This document shows, piece by piece, positions 22,287-33,638 of a stretch of DNA of 64,000 bases. This stretch comes from Lysobacteraceae bacterium NML93-0399 (GTDB taxonomy: Bacteria; Pseudomonadota; Gammaproteobacteria; Xanthomonadales; Xanthomonadaceae). The notes under the pieces were generated by a model that saw only the letters and a list, made by a program, of their open reading frames with translations, did no database searches and was not told the DNA's origin. The translations under genes and the position numbers were made by a program. The stretch spans positions 930,001 to 994,000 of the forward strand of contig NTJI01000001.1 in assembly GCA_002307375.1 (NCBI GenBank), in the 5' to 3' direction. Position 1 is the stretch's first letter, and every line of letters starts with the position of its first letter.

Positions 22287-23231
22287 TCAGCCAGGCCACA
22301 GGCTCCGGATCGCCGCGATGCCCTGCGCGCCGTGGCGGCGGGCCTCGGGGATGTCGTCTGGCGTCATGCCGCCGATGGCGTAGATCGGCAGGGCGCTGGT
22401 TTCGCGTAGGCGTGAGAAGGCGGTCCAGCCGATGCCCGCTTCGCCCGGATGACTGGCGGTGTCTGCAACCGGGCCGAGCACGACGAAATCGCAGCCGACA
22501 CGGGCCGCCTGGGCGAGATCGCGCGCGTCGTGGCAGGACGCGGCCAGTGGCGCATGTGCGGGCAGCGGTCGGACGTCGTGCGTGTGCAGCGCGGCCGCGG
22601 TCAGGTGCACGCCGGCGCCCGCTGAGAGCGCGGTGTCGACGTCGCCGTTGAACAGCACCTGCGCATCGCGCCGCCGACAGCGGATGGCGGCCTGCTGCAA
22701 CAGCGTGGCGCGACGCGCAGCGTCGATGCCCGGCAGGCGCACCTGCACGCGGCGGATGCCGCGGCGCAACGCATCGTCGAGCGCCTGCAGCCATGTCGCG
22801 TCATCGTCGCCTGGAGGCGGGGTGACGAGATAGCGATCCGGCGCCTGCAGCGCGGCGACGACGGGCAGGTCCGCAGGCGGCATCGAGTAGCGCGCGAGCC
22901 TGTCGGGTGCCACCCATGCCAGCGCCTGCCCTTCCCGCCCCTTCGGCACGCCGTCCCAATGCGTCACGTGACGCACGTCGAGCCGCAGGCGCTTGCTCGG
23001 GTACTGCTGTGGCACGGTCATCAGGGGCGGGCCCACGGTGACGCGGATGCCCAGTTCCTCGTCGAGTTCGCGCGCGAGTGCTGCTTCCGGTGTTTCGCCC
23101 GGCTCGCGCTTGCCGCCCGGGAACTCCCACAGGCCGGGCATATCGCGGTTGGGCGTGCGCCGTGACAGCAGGATGCGGCCGCGCTTGTCGGTGATGACAC
23201 CGGCGACGACCTCGATGACGCGCTCGCTCAT
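22287..23231 (-). CDS. Nudix hydrolase fused to ThiE-like domain
   Basis: Residues 1-130 are a MutT-type Nudix domain with a complete Nudix box (GGKREPGETPEAALARELDE, then ELGI). Residues about 140-314 resemble thiamine-phosphate synthase (QVRLPGIDAARRATLLQQA, LFNGDVDTALSAGAGVHL, FVVLGPVADTASHPG, YAIGGMTPDDI). The Nudix part probably removes 8-oxo-dGTP or a similar damaged nucleotide. The second domain lacks any sign of full thiamine synthesis activity that I can verify. The fusion is common in gammaproteobacteria, including next to secA, as here. It is read leftwards and stands alone. Confidence 0.9.
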   Translation of the reverse strand: MSERVIEVVAGVITDKRGRILLSRRTPNRDMPGLWEFPGGKREPGETPEAALARELDEELGIRVTVGPPLMTVPQQYPSKRLRLDVRHVTHWDGVPKGREGQALAWVAPDRLARYSMPPADLPVVAALQAPDRYLVTPPPGDDDATWLQALDDALRRGIRRVQVRLPGIDAARRATLLQQAAIRCRRRDAQVLFNGDVDTALSAGAGVHLTAAALHTHDVRPLPAHAPLAASCHDARDLAQAARVGCDFVVLGPVADTASHPGEAGIGWTAFSRLRETSALPIYAIGGMTPDDIPEARRHGAQGIAAIRSLWPG

Positions 23232-23564
23232 GCGGCTCTGCGGGATGAAGGGCGATCAGGTTAGGCGAGATGCGGGGCGGTTCACCAGCGGGTGGAGCGG
23301 CTGGGGGCGCATCGGGGATGGTGGCTGGCCAGCGCGGGCGACGGGGCTTGGGTGTCGTGCGCGTGAGGTTTGCCCGTGACAGCGCCGGCGAAAGGCCTCG
23401 CGCGCGAGCGCGCTCCTACAGGGGGTCTGATGCCGGTGCCTGGAGCGGCGGGCAGATCGGGGGCCTTTGCGACAGTGTCGGGAAGGCCATCGCGCGCAAG
23501 CGTGCTCCTGCAGGGGGACGCCCGCTCTCGGGAGCGAGAGCGGGCGCTGGCGCGGGCGCGGGAG
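23232..23564. repeat. Gene-free stretch with REP half-sites and hairpin
   Basis: Contains two half copies of the REP palindrome (23,399-23,420 and 23,490-23,513) and the hairpin at 23,519-23,546. No coding frame is supported. Confidence 0.6.
23519..23546 (-). terminator. Hairpin after secA
   Basis: A perfect 12-bp stem (CGCCCGCTCTCG and complement) with a 4-nt loop lies 18 nt after the secA stop. There is no U-run, so it may stop transcription poorly or serve to stabilise the mRNA. Confidence 0.55.
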
Positions 23565-26324
<2,760 letters not shown>

Positions 26325-26389
26325 TGGAGATCCGGATCCTGAAGACGGAACGCGGCTCGGCGGTTTCCCCCGAAGCCGCAAAAAGAAAA

Positions 26390-26404
26390 GGGCGCCAGGC
26401 GCCC
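26390..26404 (-). terminator. Terminator between M23 peptidase gene and secA
   Basis: On the minus strand GGGCGCC and GGCGCCC pair around one base and are followed by TTTTCTTTTT. It separates the peptidase transcript from secA. Confidence 0.75.
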
Positions 26405-26530
26405 TTTCATTGGCAACGCGCATTGTAGCTTGGGGAGCGGCGGGGCGTTTTCAAGCGCCAGCCGCAAGAGTGCCGTGGACGTCGCCCGTATGCGACATGG
26501 CCGGCGAGCCATCAACGTTGACGTCCGATT

Positions 26531-26690
26531 GAAGCCCTCCCCCGCGCTGCGGGGGAGGCTTGCGTGGGGGCAACCCACGCACACCGACCCGCGTCATCGA
26601 GCGCGACAGGTCAAGCGCGATACCAACGCGATCGCGAACGGACCGTTCGCCCCCATCCCGGCCTTCCCCACCCGCGGGGGAAGGAGAAAA
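26531..26690. repeat. CCCTCCCCC-type repeat pair, copy 1
   Basis: GAAGCCCTCCCCCGCGCTGC with its inverted arm GGGGGAGGC and trailing GTGGGGGC (26,531-26,572), then a second inverted half (TTCGCCCCCATCCCGGCC, 26,648-26,665, plus GCGGGGGAAGG). Similar pairs lie at 61.3 and 63.7 kb. No gene is present between 26,405 and 26,693. Confidence 0.7.
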
Positions 26691-26693
26691 ACC

Positions 26694-27605
26694 TTACTGC
26701 CGGCTCACACCCATGTCGCCGAGGAACTTGCGCGGGTTCTGCACGCGGCCGTTCTCCCAGACTTCGAAGTGCACATGGGCGCCGGTCGAGCGGCCAGTGG
26801 AACCGGCCTTGGCGATTTCGTCGCCGACGCGGACCAGATCGCCCACCTTCACCACGTTGCGCGAGTTGTGCGCGTAGCGGGTGACGTAGCCGTTGCCGTG
26901 GTCCACCTCCACCGTCTTGCCGTATCCGCTGCGCACGCCCGAATAGCTGACCACGCCATCGGCGACGGTCATCACGCGATCGCCGGTGCGGGCACTGAAA
27001 TCGATGCCCTTGTGGAACTGGCCGCCGCGTCCGAACGGATCGGCGCGGTAGCCATAGTTGGAAGTCACGTAGCTGCTGGCGACCGGCGAGCGCGAGGGAC
27101 GCGCGTTCTGTTCGAGCTTGCGGTCGAACAGCAGCGCCTCGAGCACCGAGAGCTGCTGGCCGGAGCTGGCGAGATCGCCGTCGAGCGCGTCGAGGCCGCC
27201 GATGAGCTTGCGGGCCGGCATGTCGCGCGCAGGCTCCGCGCCACCCTGGCCGACCGGGCGGTCGAAATCGAATTCGCCGTCCTCCAGCCCGGCGCCGCGG
27301 GCGAGCCGGTCGCCCAGCGCATTGAGGCGATTGGCCTGGGCCTGCAGCTCGGCCATGCGGGCAGCGAGTGCGTTGATCTCGCGCTGGGCCTCCTGCCGTG
27401 TCTGCTCGATGCCGCGCTCGTTGGCCGTGGCCACGCCATGCAGGCGGGCGACTTCGGCGGCATTGAGCGCAGCGCCACCGCACAGGCTGGCGACGGCGAC
27501 GGCGGTGACGACGGTCAGCGGCTTGCGCACGGCGAGCGCGCGGGCCTTGCCGGCCAGCGTCGCGGCGCGGCCGCGCATATCATTCAACAGGGTTTCGAAG
27601 GTCAT
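26694..27605 (-). CDS. M23-family murein endopeptidase with coiled coil
   Basis: The 303-residue protein has an N-terminal membrane anchor (LTVVTAVAVASLCGGAALNA), a coiled coil (RGIEQTRQEAQREINALAAR) and a C-terminal LytM/M23 domain. The zinc ligands are visible in FHKGIDF (His and Asp) and AHVHFEVWENG (H-x-H), and all are present, so it should be active, unlike EnvC/NlpD-type proteins. It probably cleaves peptidoglycan cross-links in the periplasm. It starts 8 nt from the divergent DciA-like gene, and a TTG three codons upstream is an alternative start. In related genomes this gene sits next to secA. Confidence 0.92.
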   Translation of the reverse strand: MTFETLLNDMRGRAATLAGKARALAVRKPLTVVTAVAVASLCGGAALNAAEVARLHGVATANERGIEQTRQEAQREINALAARMAELQAQANRLNALGDRLARGAGLEDGEFDFDRPVGQGGAEPARDMPARKLIGGLDALDGDLASSGQQLSVLEALLFDRKLEQNARPSRSPVASSYVTSNYGYRADPFGRGGQFHKGIDFSARTGDRVMTVADGVVSYSGVRSGYGKTVEVDHGNGYVTRYAHNSRNVVKVGDLVRVGDEIAKAGSTGRSTGAHVHFEVWENGRVQNPRKFLGDMGVSRQ

Positions 27606-27613
27606 GCGTGCCA

Positions 27614-28081
27614 ATGTCTGATTTCAGGTCCAGGTCCAAGCCACCCCGCGCCGGTGCGTCCCGCATCGGGACGGCGACGGCCGCGCTGGACGCGGCCCTG
27701 GGTGGTGCGTCGGCCGATCCGATCCGCCGGGCCATGTGGCTCGACGCGCTCGATCGCCGCCTCGTTCCCCTGCTTCCGCCGACGCTGGCGCCGCATGCGC
27801 GGCTGGCCAATGTGGACGGCAGCAGGCTGGTGTTCCTCGTCGATTCGCCCATCTGGCACGCCAGGCTGCGCCTGTCGGCCGAAGTGCTGCTCGACGCCGC
27901 CCGGTCCATCGGGCTGGATGTCAGCGACATCGTGATCAGGACCACGACCCGGCCACTTCGACCGGAGGTCGATGCGGGCCGTGCACGTCCGAAACCGCCG
28001 TCCGCCGTCGCCCGCGAGGCCGTGGCGGCCGCGCTGGCCTCGCTGCAGTCGCCGGACGGTGACGACAGCGGAGCGCGATGA
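27614..28081 (+). CDS. DUF721/DciA-like protein
   Basis: The 155-residue protein has the DUF721 core in residues about 35-115: MWLDALDRRLVPLLPP, HARLANVDGSRLVFLVDSP, WHARLRLSAEVLLDAA and DIVIRTT. DciA proteins load the replicative helicase in bacteria without DnaC, and the gene is a usual neighbour of secA and lpxC in gammaproteobacteria. The N-terminus is basic and unstructured. A GTG two codons upstream (27608) is possible. Its start region faces the M23 peptidase gene, with only 8 nt in between. Confidence 0.82.
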   Translation: MSDFRSRSKPPRAGASRIGTATAALDAALGGASADPIRRAMWLDALDRRLVPLLPPTLAPHARLANVDGSRLVFLVDSPIWHARLRLSAEVLLDAARSIGLDVSDIVIRTTTRPLRPEVDAGRARPKPPSAVAREAVAAALASLQSPDGDDSGAR

Positions 28082-28345
28082 TCCGGGTGATCCCTCCCCC
28101 TGCTCACCGACGTCGACGCCGGGTGAAGGGGAGCGGGCATGCTACCGGCCGATCCGGCGCGGGAAGTTAACCGAAAATTATGGAAACAGAAATTTCAGGT
28201 TAAATTTACGTTATTTACGACGCGCGGGATGAACTGCTCAGACGCCTGTGTTGCGGGTTCATCCCGGGTTCGCAAAGGTGACGCGACGCATGGCTGCGGC
28301 ATCCGACGGTGGCGCGTGCCGCGAGACGGTTCGCCTGAATCGTCC
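28082..28345. other. Gene-free stretch with an AT-rich island
   Basis: Bases about 28,163-28,222 are strikingly AT-rich (for example AGTTAACCGAAAATTATGG and AGGTTAAATTTACGTTATTT) within a very GC-rich chromosome. No gene is found. A promoter or protein-binding site is possible. Confidence 0.5.
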
Positions 28346-28787
28346 TGTAGGAGTGCGCTTGCGGGCGATGCGAGATCGCCGCGTTCCGGGGGATGACCGC
28401 AATCGCGCGCGAGCGCGCTCCTTCACGGAGCGAAGCGGGAAAGCTGCTCTGAGGTGGCTGTCGAAGCGCGATCTGGTGCGCGCCGCCAGGTCTCCAGAAC
28501 GATCGGCGACACCACGTCCGCGGCCCCTGTAGGAGCGCGCTTGCGCGCGATACGAGGTCGCCGCGGTGCCCAGACATCACCGCAATCGCGCGCGAGCGCG
28601 CTCCTACACGAAGCGAAAGCGGCACCTGAGGTGATGGCTGTCGAAGCGCGATTTGACGCGTGGCCGGCCAGATTCCAGAACGATTGGCGACACCGCATCA
28701 GGGTGCACTGTAGGAGCGCGCTTGCGCGCGATGCCGCCTCGCGTCCGGTCTCGACAACGCCGCAATCGTGCGCGAGCGCGCGCGCAC
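28346..28787. repeat. Three tandem REP-type units before lpxC
   Basis: Palindrome pairs at 28346-28425, 28528-28608 and 28709-28787. The spacers before the second and third share GCTGTCGAAGCGCGAT and CCAGAACGAT-GGCGACACC, so the whole unit of roughly 180 nt has been duplicated in tandem. The units lie in the gap after lpxC. Confidence 0.9.
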
Positions 28788-28807
28788 GGGGGCGTCCCCG
28801 CGATCAA

Positions 28808-29716
28808 TCAGGCAGTCGCAGGGGTGCCGTAGGCGACGGGGGCGGATGCGGTCTGGTCGAAGCTGACCTTTTCCCACGCGTCGGCTTCGGCCAGCAGCGC
28901 GCGGACCAGCTTGTTGTTGAGCGCGTGGCCCGACTTGTAGCCGACGAAGCGGCCGAGGATCGGGTGGCCGGCAAGGTAGAGATCGCCGACCGCGTCGAGG
29001 ATCTTGTGACGCACGAACTCGTTGGCGTAGCGCAGGCCGTCGTCGTTGAGCACGCGGAACTCGTCGAGGACGATCGCGTTGTCCATCGAACCGCCGAGGC
29101 CCAGGTTGCGCTCGCGCATGTATTCGAGATCGCGCATGAAGCCGAAGGTGCGCGCGCGGCTGACTTCGCGGATGTAGGCCTCGGTCGAGAACTCCACCTC
29201 CGCGCGCGACTGCGCGACCGGAATCGCCGGGTGATCGAAGGCGATGGTGAAGTCGAGCTTGAAGCCGTCGTAGGGCTCGAAGCGCGCGATCTTGTCGCCT
29301 TCGCGCACTTCCACAGTACGGAGCACGCGGATGAAGCGCTTGGGCGCGTCCTGCTCGACGACGCCGGCCGACTGCAGCAGGAACACGAACGGGCCCGAGG
29401 AGCCGTCCATGATCGGCACTTCGGCCGCGGACAGTTCGATATAGAGATTGTCGACGCCCAGACCCGCGAGCGCGGACATCAGGTGCTCGACGGTCTGCAC
29501 GTTGGCCGGACCGCAGCTCAGGCCGGTGCACAGCGTGGTCTCGGTCACGAGATTGCCGTCGGCGGGAATCTCGACGACCGGGTCGAGGTCGACGCGACGG
29601 AACACGATGCCGGTGTCGGGCGTTGCCGGGCGCAGCGTCAGGAACACTTTCTCGCCACTGTGCAGGCCGACGCCTGTCGCGCGGATCACGTTCTTGATGG
29701 TGCGTTGGCGGGGCAT
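28808..29716 (-). CDS. lpxC: LpxC, UDP-3-O-acyl-GlcNAc deacetylase
   Basis: The 302-residue protein starts [20 protein letters not shown], as LpxC does, and contains the zinc-site motifs [47 protein letters not shown] and the C-terminal [13 protein letters not shown]. It catalyses the committed step of lipid A synthesis in the cytoplasm. It follows ftsZ in the same direction, the standard gammaproteobacterial order, but 445 nt and a terminator separate them, so it has its own promoter. Confidence 0.97.
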   Translation of the reverse strand: MPRQRTIKNVIRATGVGLHSGEKVFLTLRPATPDTGIVFRRVDLDPVVEIPADGNLVTETTLCTGLSCGPANVQTVEHLMSALAGLGVDNLYIELSAAEVPIMDGSSGPFVFLLQSAGVVEQDAPKRFIRVLRTVEVREGDKIARFEPYDGFKLDFTIAFDHPAIPVAQSRAEVEFSTEAYIREVSRARTFGFMRDLEYMRERNLGLGGSMDNAIVLDEFRVLNDDGLRYANEFVRHKILDAVGDLYLAGHPILGRFVGYKSGHALNNKLVRALLAEADAWEKVSFDQTASAPVAYGTPATA

Positions 29717-29878
29717 GGGGGTGTCCGCAGGGAGGAAGATTCCGGCGCGTCCGTCATCGGACTGTCATCGGAACCGGGTGGCAGATTATCACGGCACCAC
29801 CTGAACCTGAATAAAGCGTCGAGGCCGGCGCAGATGCGCATGAATGCGCAAAACACCGTAGCGCGGTGTCGGAAAAAC
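29717..29878. other. lpxC upstream region
   Basis: No gene. It should contain the lpxC promoter; no high-scoring -35/-10 pair stands out by eye. Confidence 0.4.
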
Positions 29879-29903
29879 GGTCCACCGGGAAGCCCGGTGG
29901 ACC
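29879..29903 (-). terminator. ftsZ operon terminator
   Basis: On the minus strand GGTCCACCGGG pairs perfectly with CCCGGTGGACC around a CTT loop and is followed by GTTTTTCC. It ends leftward transcripts of the division cluster before lpxC. Confidence 0.88.
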
Positions 29904-30161
29904 CAAGAGGCGACGCGCGGACAACGCGTCGCCGGGCACTTCATGACGGGAGGACCTCCGCCATGCGGCGGGACGCATCGCCACGCACCGTCATGTCGGT
30001 GCGCAGGAGATGGACCGCCGCGGGTGACGCGGGTCAGTCGGCCTGGCGACGCAGGGCGCGACGGAGCGCTTGCGAGGCACTGCCTCGCGCTTCGTTGCGC
30101 GCCCGGCCATGGATGGCCGGGCCGGACCTGCCGGAGCCGATGATTCGCGCCAGGGATGGCA
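29904..30161. other. ftsZ 3' flank with a duplicated ftsZ tail
   Basis: No gene. On the minus strand bases around 30,028-30,050 read CTGCGTCGCCAGGCCGACTGA, the last codons of ftsZ again (LRRQAD and stop), about 130 nt after the true end. A hairpin (GGCCCGGCC/GGCCGGGCC near 30,110) lies between the two. Confidence 0.55.
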
Positions 30162-31454
30162 TCAGTCAGCTTGGCGACGCAGGAACGCAGGAATATCCAG
30201 GTAGCTGCTGTCGCTGCCGAAGTCGGCGACCTTCGGCGCATCGGACGACGACTCGGCGCGGGCGCTGCCGCGGGCCGGCGATGCCGAGGCGCTGCTGCCA
30301 CCGTTGCCGGTGCCGCGAAGCGAGGCGGCGATGCTGTGGCCCGGGGTGTAGGCGGACACGGCGTCGGTCTCGTCCTCGATCAGCATGCCGGTCGTGCCGT
30401 CGCGCAGGCCACGCTGGTTGTTGCTGATCAGCTGCACCTGCGGCTTGCCGCGGGCAGCGCCCTGGCCATCGAAGCCGCTGGCACGCGCCGGCGCACGGTT
30501 GAGGCCGGTCGCGACCACAGTCACACGGACTTCGTCCTGCATGTCGGGGTCGAGCACGGTGCCGATGACGATGGTCGCGTCCTCGCTGGCGAAATTCTCC
30601 ACGGTGCGGCCGACTTCGTCGAACTCGCTCATCGTGAAGTCCGCGCCGGCGGTGATGTTGACCAGGATGCCGTTGGCGCCGGCCAGGTTGACGTCGTCGA
30701 GCAGCGGGTTCTGGATCGCGGCTTCGGCGGCGGCTTGCGCGCGGTCGTCGCCGCGGGCGTGGCCGGTGCCCATCATCGCCAGACCCATTTCGGACATCAC
30801 GGTGCGCACGTCGGCGAAGTCGACGTTGATCAGGCCCGGACGGACGATCAGGTCGGCGATGCCCTGCACGGCGCCCAGCAGCACGTCGTTGGCGGCGCGG
30901 AAGGCCTGGATCATCGTGGCGTTGCGGCCGAGCACGGTGATCAGCTTCTCGTTGGGAATGGTGATCAGCGAATCGCAGTGCGCCGACATCTCCTCGATGC
31001 CCTTGAGCGCGACCTGCATGCGGCGACGGCCTTCGAACGGGAAGGGCTTGGTGACGACCGCAACGGTCAGGATGCCCATCTCCTTGGCCAGCTGCGCCAC
31101 GACCGGGGCTGCGCCCGTACCGGTGCCGCCACCCATGCCGGCGGTGATGAACACCATGTCGGCGCCCTGCAGCGCGTCCATGATGATCTCGCGGTCTTCG
31201 AGCGCGGCCTGACGGCCGACTTCCGGGTTGGCGCCTGCGCCCAGACCCTTGGTGACGCTGCTGCCGAGCTGCAACTGCAGCTTGGCGCCGCAGTTCTTGA
31301 TCGCCTGCGCGTCGGTGTTGGCGGTGATGAACTCCACGCCGTCGACGCTGTTGTTGACCATGTGCGCGACCGCGTTGCCGCCGCCGCCGCCGACGCCGAT
31401 GACCTTGATCACCGCGTTTGGAGCCATCTTCTCGACCAGTTCGAAATGTGCCAT
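30162..31454 (-). CDS. ftsZ: FtsZ, tubulin-like cell-division GTPase
   Basis: The start MAHFELVEKMAPNAVIKVIG gives 430 residues. The GTP-binding signature GGGTGTGAAPVV, the GVGGGGGNAVAHM glycine motif and the T7 loop region (NVDFADVRTVMSEMGLAMMG) are intact. After a disordered linker the C-terminal tail YLDIPAFLRRQAD is the contact site for FtsA and ZipA. FtsZ polymerises into the division ring. It is the last gene of the cluster, 185 nt after ftsA, with its own terminator. The frame is open upstream but that part is a repeat. Confidence 0.98.
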   Translation of the reverse strand: MAHFELVEKMAPNAVIKVIGVGGGGGNAVAHMVNNSVDGVEFITANTDAQAIKNCGAKLQLQLGSSVTKGLGAGANPEVGRQAALEDREIIMDALQGADMVFITAGMGGGTGTGAAPVVAQLAKEMGILTVAVVTKPFPFEGRRRMQVALKGIEEMSAHCDSLITIPNEKLITVLGRNATMIQAFRAANDVLLGAVQGIADLIVRPGLINVDFADVRTVMSEMGLAMMGTGHARGDDRAQAAAEAAIQNPLLDDVNLAGANGILVNITAGADFTMSEFDEVGRTVENFASEDATIVIGTVLDPDMQDEVRVTVVATGLNRAPARASGFDGQGAARGKPQVQLISNNQRGLRDGTTGMLIEDETDAVSAYTPGHSIAASLRGTGNGGSSASASPARGSARAESSSDAPKVADFGSDSSYLDIPAFLRRQAD

Positions 31455-31638
31455 GTCCGTGTCCTCGGTTTGGAGCCGTGATTGGTGATTGGTGATTGGT
31501 GATTCGACGAAGCGAACCGCCATTCTCGATCGCCATCCGGCGTGCTTTTAGTTATGGAGCTTGGATTGCCTCTACCGCGTGCCGCTCTTGCTTTTTGCTC
31601 TTTCAAATCACGAATTACGAGCCACCAATCACGGCTCT
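31455..31638. repeat. ftsA-ftsZ spacer with TGATTGG repeats
   Basis: Starts with GTGATTGGTGATTGGTGATT (31,479-31,498 and on) and ends with the related inverted ACCAATCACGGC (31,620s). Related blocks lie at 32.9, 38.56 and 56.35-56.45 kb. It probably also holds an ftsZ promoter, not identified. Confidence 0.75.
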
Positions 31639-32874
31639 TCAGAACTCGCCGTTGAACCGCGCCCAGATCTTCTTCAGCCAGCCGCCGGCGCGGCCGCCCG
31701 AGACCACCGGGCGCCGCGGGTGTTCGATCTGGCTGCCCATCAGCAGCAGGCCGACGCCGCTGGCGTGCACCGGATTGCCGACCACTTCGCCAAGCCCGGT
31801 GACGTGCTGGGGAATGCCCACGCGCACCGGCATCTGCAGCATTTCCTCGGCCAGTTCGACCACGCCTTCCATCTTCGAAGCGCCACCGGTGAGCACCATG
31901 CCGGCGCGCACGTGCTGCTCGAAGCCCGAGCGGCGCAGTTCGGCCTGCACCATCTCGAAGATTTCCTCGTAACGCGCCTGCACCGCCTGCGCCAGCGACT
32001 GCCGCGGCAGGCGACGCGGCGGACGGTCGCCGACGCTCGGCACCTGGATCGATTCCTCACTGGTCGCCAGCTGCGCCAGCGCGCAGGCGTAGCGGACCTT
32101 GATCTGCTCGGCTTCCGGCGTCGGCGTGCGCAGCATGTGCGCGATGTCTTCGGTGACCTTGTCGCCGGCGATCGGCAACGACGCGGTGTGACAGATCGCG
32201 CCGCCGACGAAGATCGCCAGGTCCGTCGTGCCCGCGCCCATGTCGACCAGCACCACGCCCAGCTCGCGCTCGTCACTGGTCAGCACCGCGGTGCTCGAGG
32301 CCAGCGACGACAGGATGAGGTCGTCGATCTGCAGGCCGCAGCGCTGCACGCACTTGCTGATGTTGGCCGCGGCCGACTGCGCGCAGACCACCAGGTGCGC
32401 GTGCACTTCCAGACGCACGCCAGTCATGCCGACCGGGTTGCGGATGCCTTCCTGCGAATCGTCGAGCACGTACTCGCGCGGGATCGCATGCAGGATCTTC
32501 TGGTCGGCCGGGATGGCCACGGCCTTGGCCGCATCGAGCACGCGGTCGAGATCGGCCCAGGTCACCTCGTTGTCGCGGATCGGCACGATGCCCGGCGAGT
32601 TGCGGCACTGCACGTGATTGCCGGAAATCGAGGCGTAGACCGAGCGGATCTCGCAGCCGGCCATCAGCTCGGCCTCCTCGACCGCACGCTGGATCGACTG
32701 GACCGTGGATTCGATGTCGACCACCACGCCGCGCTTGAGGCCGCGCGATTCGTGGCTGCCGATGCCGATGACCTCGATCGGGTTGCCGGGCGAATACTCG
32801 CCGACCAGCGCCACCACTTTCGAGGTGCCGATGTCGAGTCCGACGATGAGCGTCTTGTCGCCTTTGCGGTTCAT
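31639..32874 (-). CDS. ftsA: FtsA, actin-like membrane tether of the Z ring
   Basis: The 411-residue protein starts [20 protein letters not shown], the phosphate-1 loop of the actin/Hsp70 fold, and contains VLVDMGAGTTDLAIF (phosphate 2) and GMVLTGGASKMEGVVELAEE (adenosine motif). The C-terminal amphipathic helix (GGWLKKIWARFNGEF) binds the inner membrane. FtsA anchors FtsZ and recruits later division proteins. Its start overlaps the ftsQ stop by 4 nt. Confidence 0.97.
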   Translation of the reverse strand: MNRKGDKTLIVGLDIGTSKVVALVGEYSPGNPIEVIGIGSHESRGLKRGVVVDIESTVQSIQRAVEEAELMAGCEIRSVYASISGNHVQCRNSPGIVPIRDNEVTWADLDRVLDAAKAVAIPADQKILHAIPREYVLDDSQEGIRNPVGMTGVRLEVHAHLVVCAQSAAANISKCVQRCGLQIDDLILSSLASSTAVLTSDERELGVVLVDMGAGTTDLAIFVGGAICHTASLPIAGDKVTEDIAHMLRTPTPEAEQIKVRYACALAQLATSEESIQVPSVGDRPPRRLPRQSLAQAVQARYEEIFEMVQAELRRSGFEQHVRAGMVLTGGASKMEGVVELAEEMLQMPVRVGIPQHVTGLGEVVGNPVHASGVGLLLMGSQIEHPRRPVVSGGRAGGWLKKIWARFNGEF

Positions 32875-33638
32875 GAGAGGCCGTGGTTGGGGTTTCGTGA
32901 TTCGTGATGCGATGTGGCGACGTCGTCACCCGGCTCCGCCCAGACCAGGGCAAAGCCATTCGTGTACCGCAGGTCGGCGCGGGTGAGCATGTCTTCGCGA
33001 CCGGTGGTCAGGCGCGGCAGCATGCGGGCGAAGCGGGCCAGGCGCAGACGCGCTTCCTGACTGCCGACGATGACCTCGGTGCCGTTCGACAGGCTCAGCT
33101 GCCAGCTGCCGCGTGCATCCAGCACGACGCGCTCGACGCGCACGCCGGCGCCGCCGAACAGATCGCGCGATTCGTTGTAGAGCGCGACGATCTCGGGGAT
33201 GCGGGCTTCGGGGCCGTCGAAGCGCGGCATGTCGGCCGGCGCCTCGACGCCCTCGGCGGCGAACAGCCGGCCGCGGGTCGAGAGCAGACGCCCCTCGCCC
33301 CAGTGCGCGAACGGCACGTGTTCGGCGATGCGGACTTCCAGCACGTCCGGCCAGCGCTTGCGCACCTCGACGCCCGCGACCCAGGGCAAGCGCGCGACGT
33401 CGCGCTGCGCATCGCCCAGATCGACGGCGAAGAACCCGCGCTGCGCATGCGGCAGCACCGCTTCACGCACGCGCGCGGTGTCGACCTGCTCCAGGCCATC
33501 GTTGAGGCGCAGCACGCGCAGCGGCCAGCGCTCGGCACCGATCCAGCCGTTGACGACGGCGACCACCGGCAGGGCCACCAGCGAAATCGCCAGCAGCCAG
33601 GCCAGAACCCGCAGCATCGTGCCGAACGCCTGGTTCAT
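32871..33638 (-). CDS. ftsQ: FtsQ, division-site scaffold protein
   Basis: The 255-residue protein has a short cytoplasmic end, one membrane helix ([21 protein letters not shown]), a POTRA domain ([40 protein letters not shown]) and a beta domain ([10 protein letters not shown] onwards). It links FtsBL to the Z ring in the periplasm. The last 15 or so residues ([13 protein letters not shown]) are encoded by a TGATTCG/TGATTGG-type repeat, so the C-terminus has been replaced or extended by it. The start overlaps the ddl stop. Confidence 0.95.
   Translation of the reverse strand: MNQAFGTMLRVLAWLLAISLVALPVVAVVNGWIGAERWPLRVLRLNDGLEQVDTARVREAVLPHAQRGFFAVDLGDAQRDVARLPWVAGVEVRKRWPDVLEVRIAEHVPFAHWGEGRLLSTRGRLFAAEGVEAPADMPRFDGPEARIPEIVALYNESRDLFGGAGVRVERVVLDARGSWQLSLSNGTEVIVGSQEARLRLARFARMLPRLTTGREDMLTRADLRYTNGFALVWAEPGDDVATSHHESRNPNHGLS

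Noticed and set aside
28346..28787. Possible CRISPR array
   Set aside because: The units are palindromic REP pairs of about 75-80 nt with similar, not unique, spacers and no cas genes.
30166..31536. 456-codon frame overlapping ftsZ on the same strand
   Set aside because: Out-of-frame shadow, Arg/His-rich; ftsZ in the other frame carries the GTPase signature.
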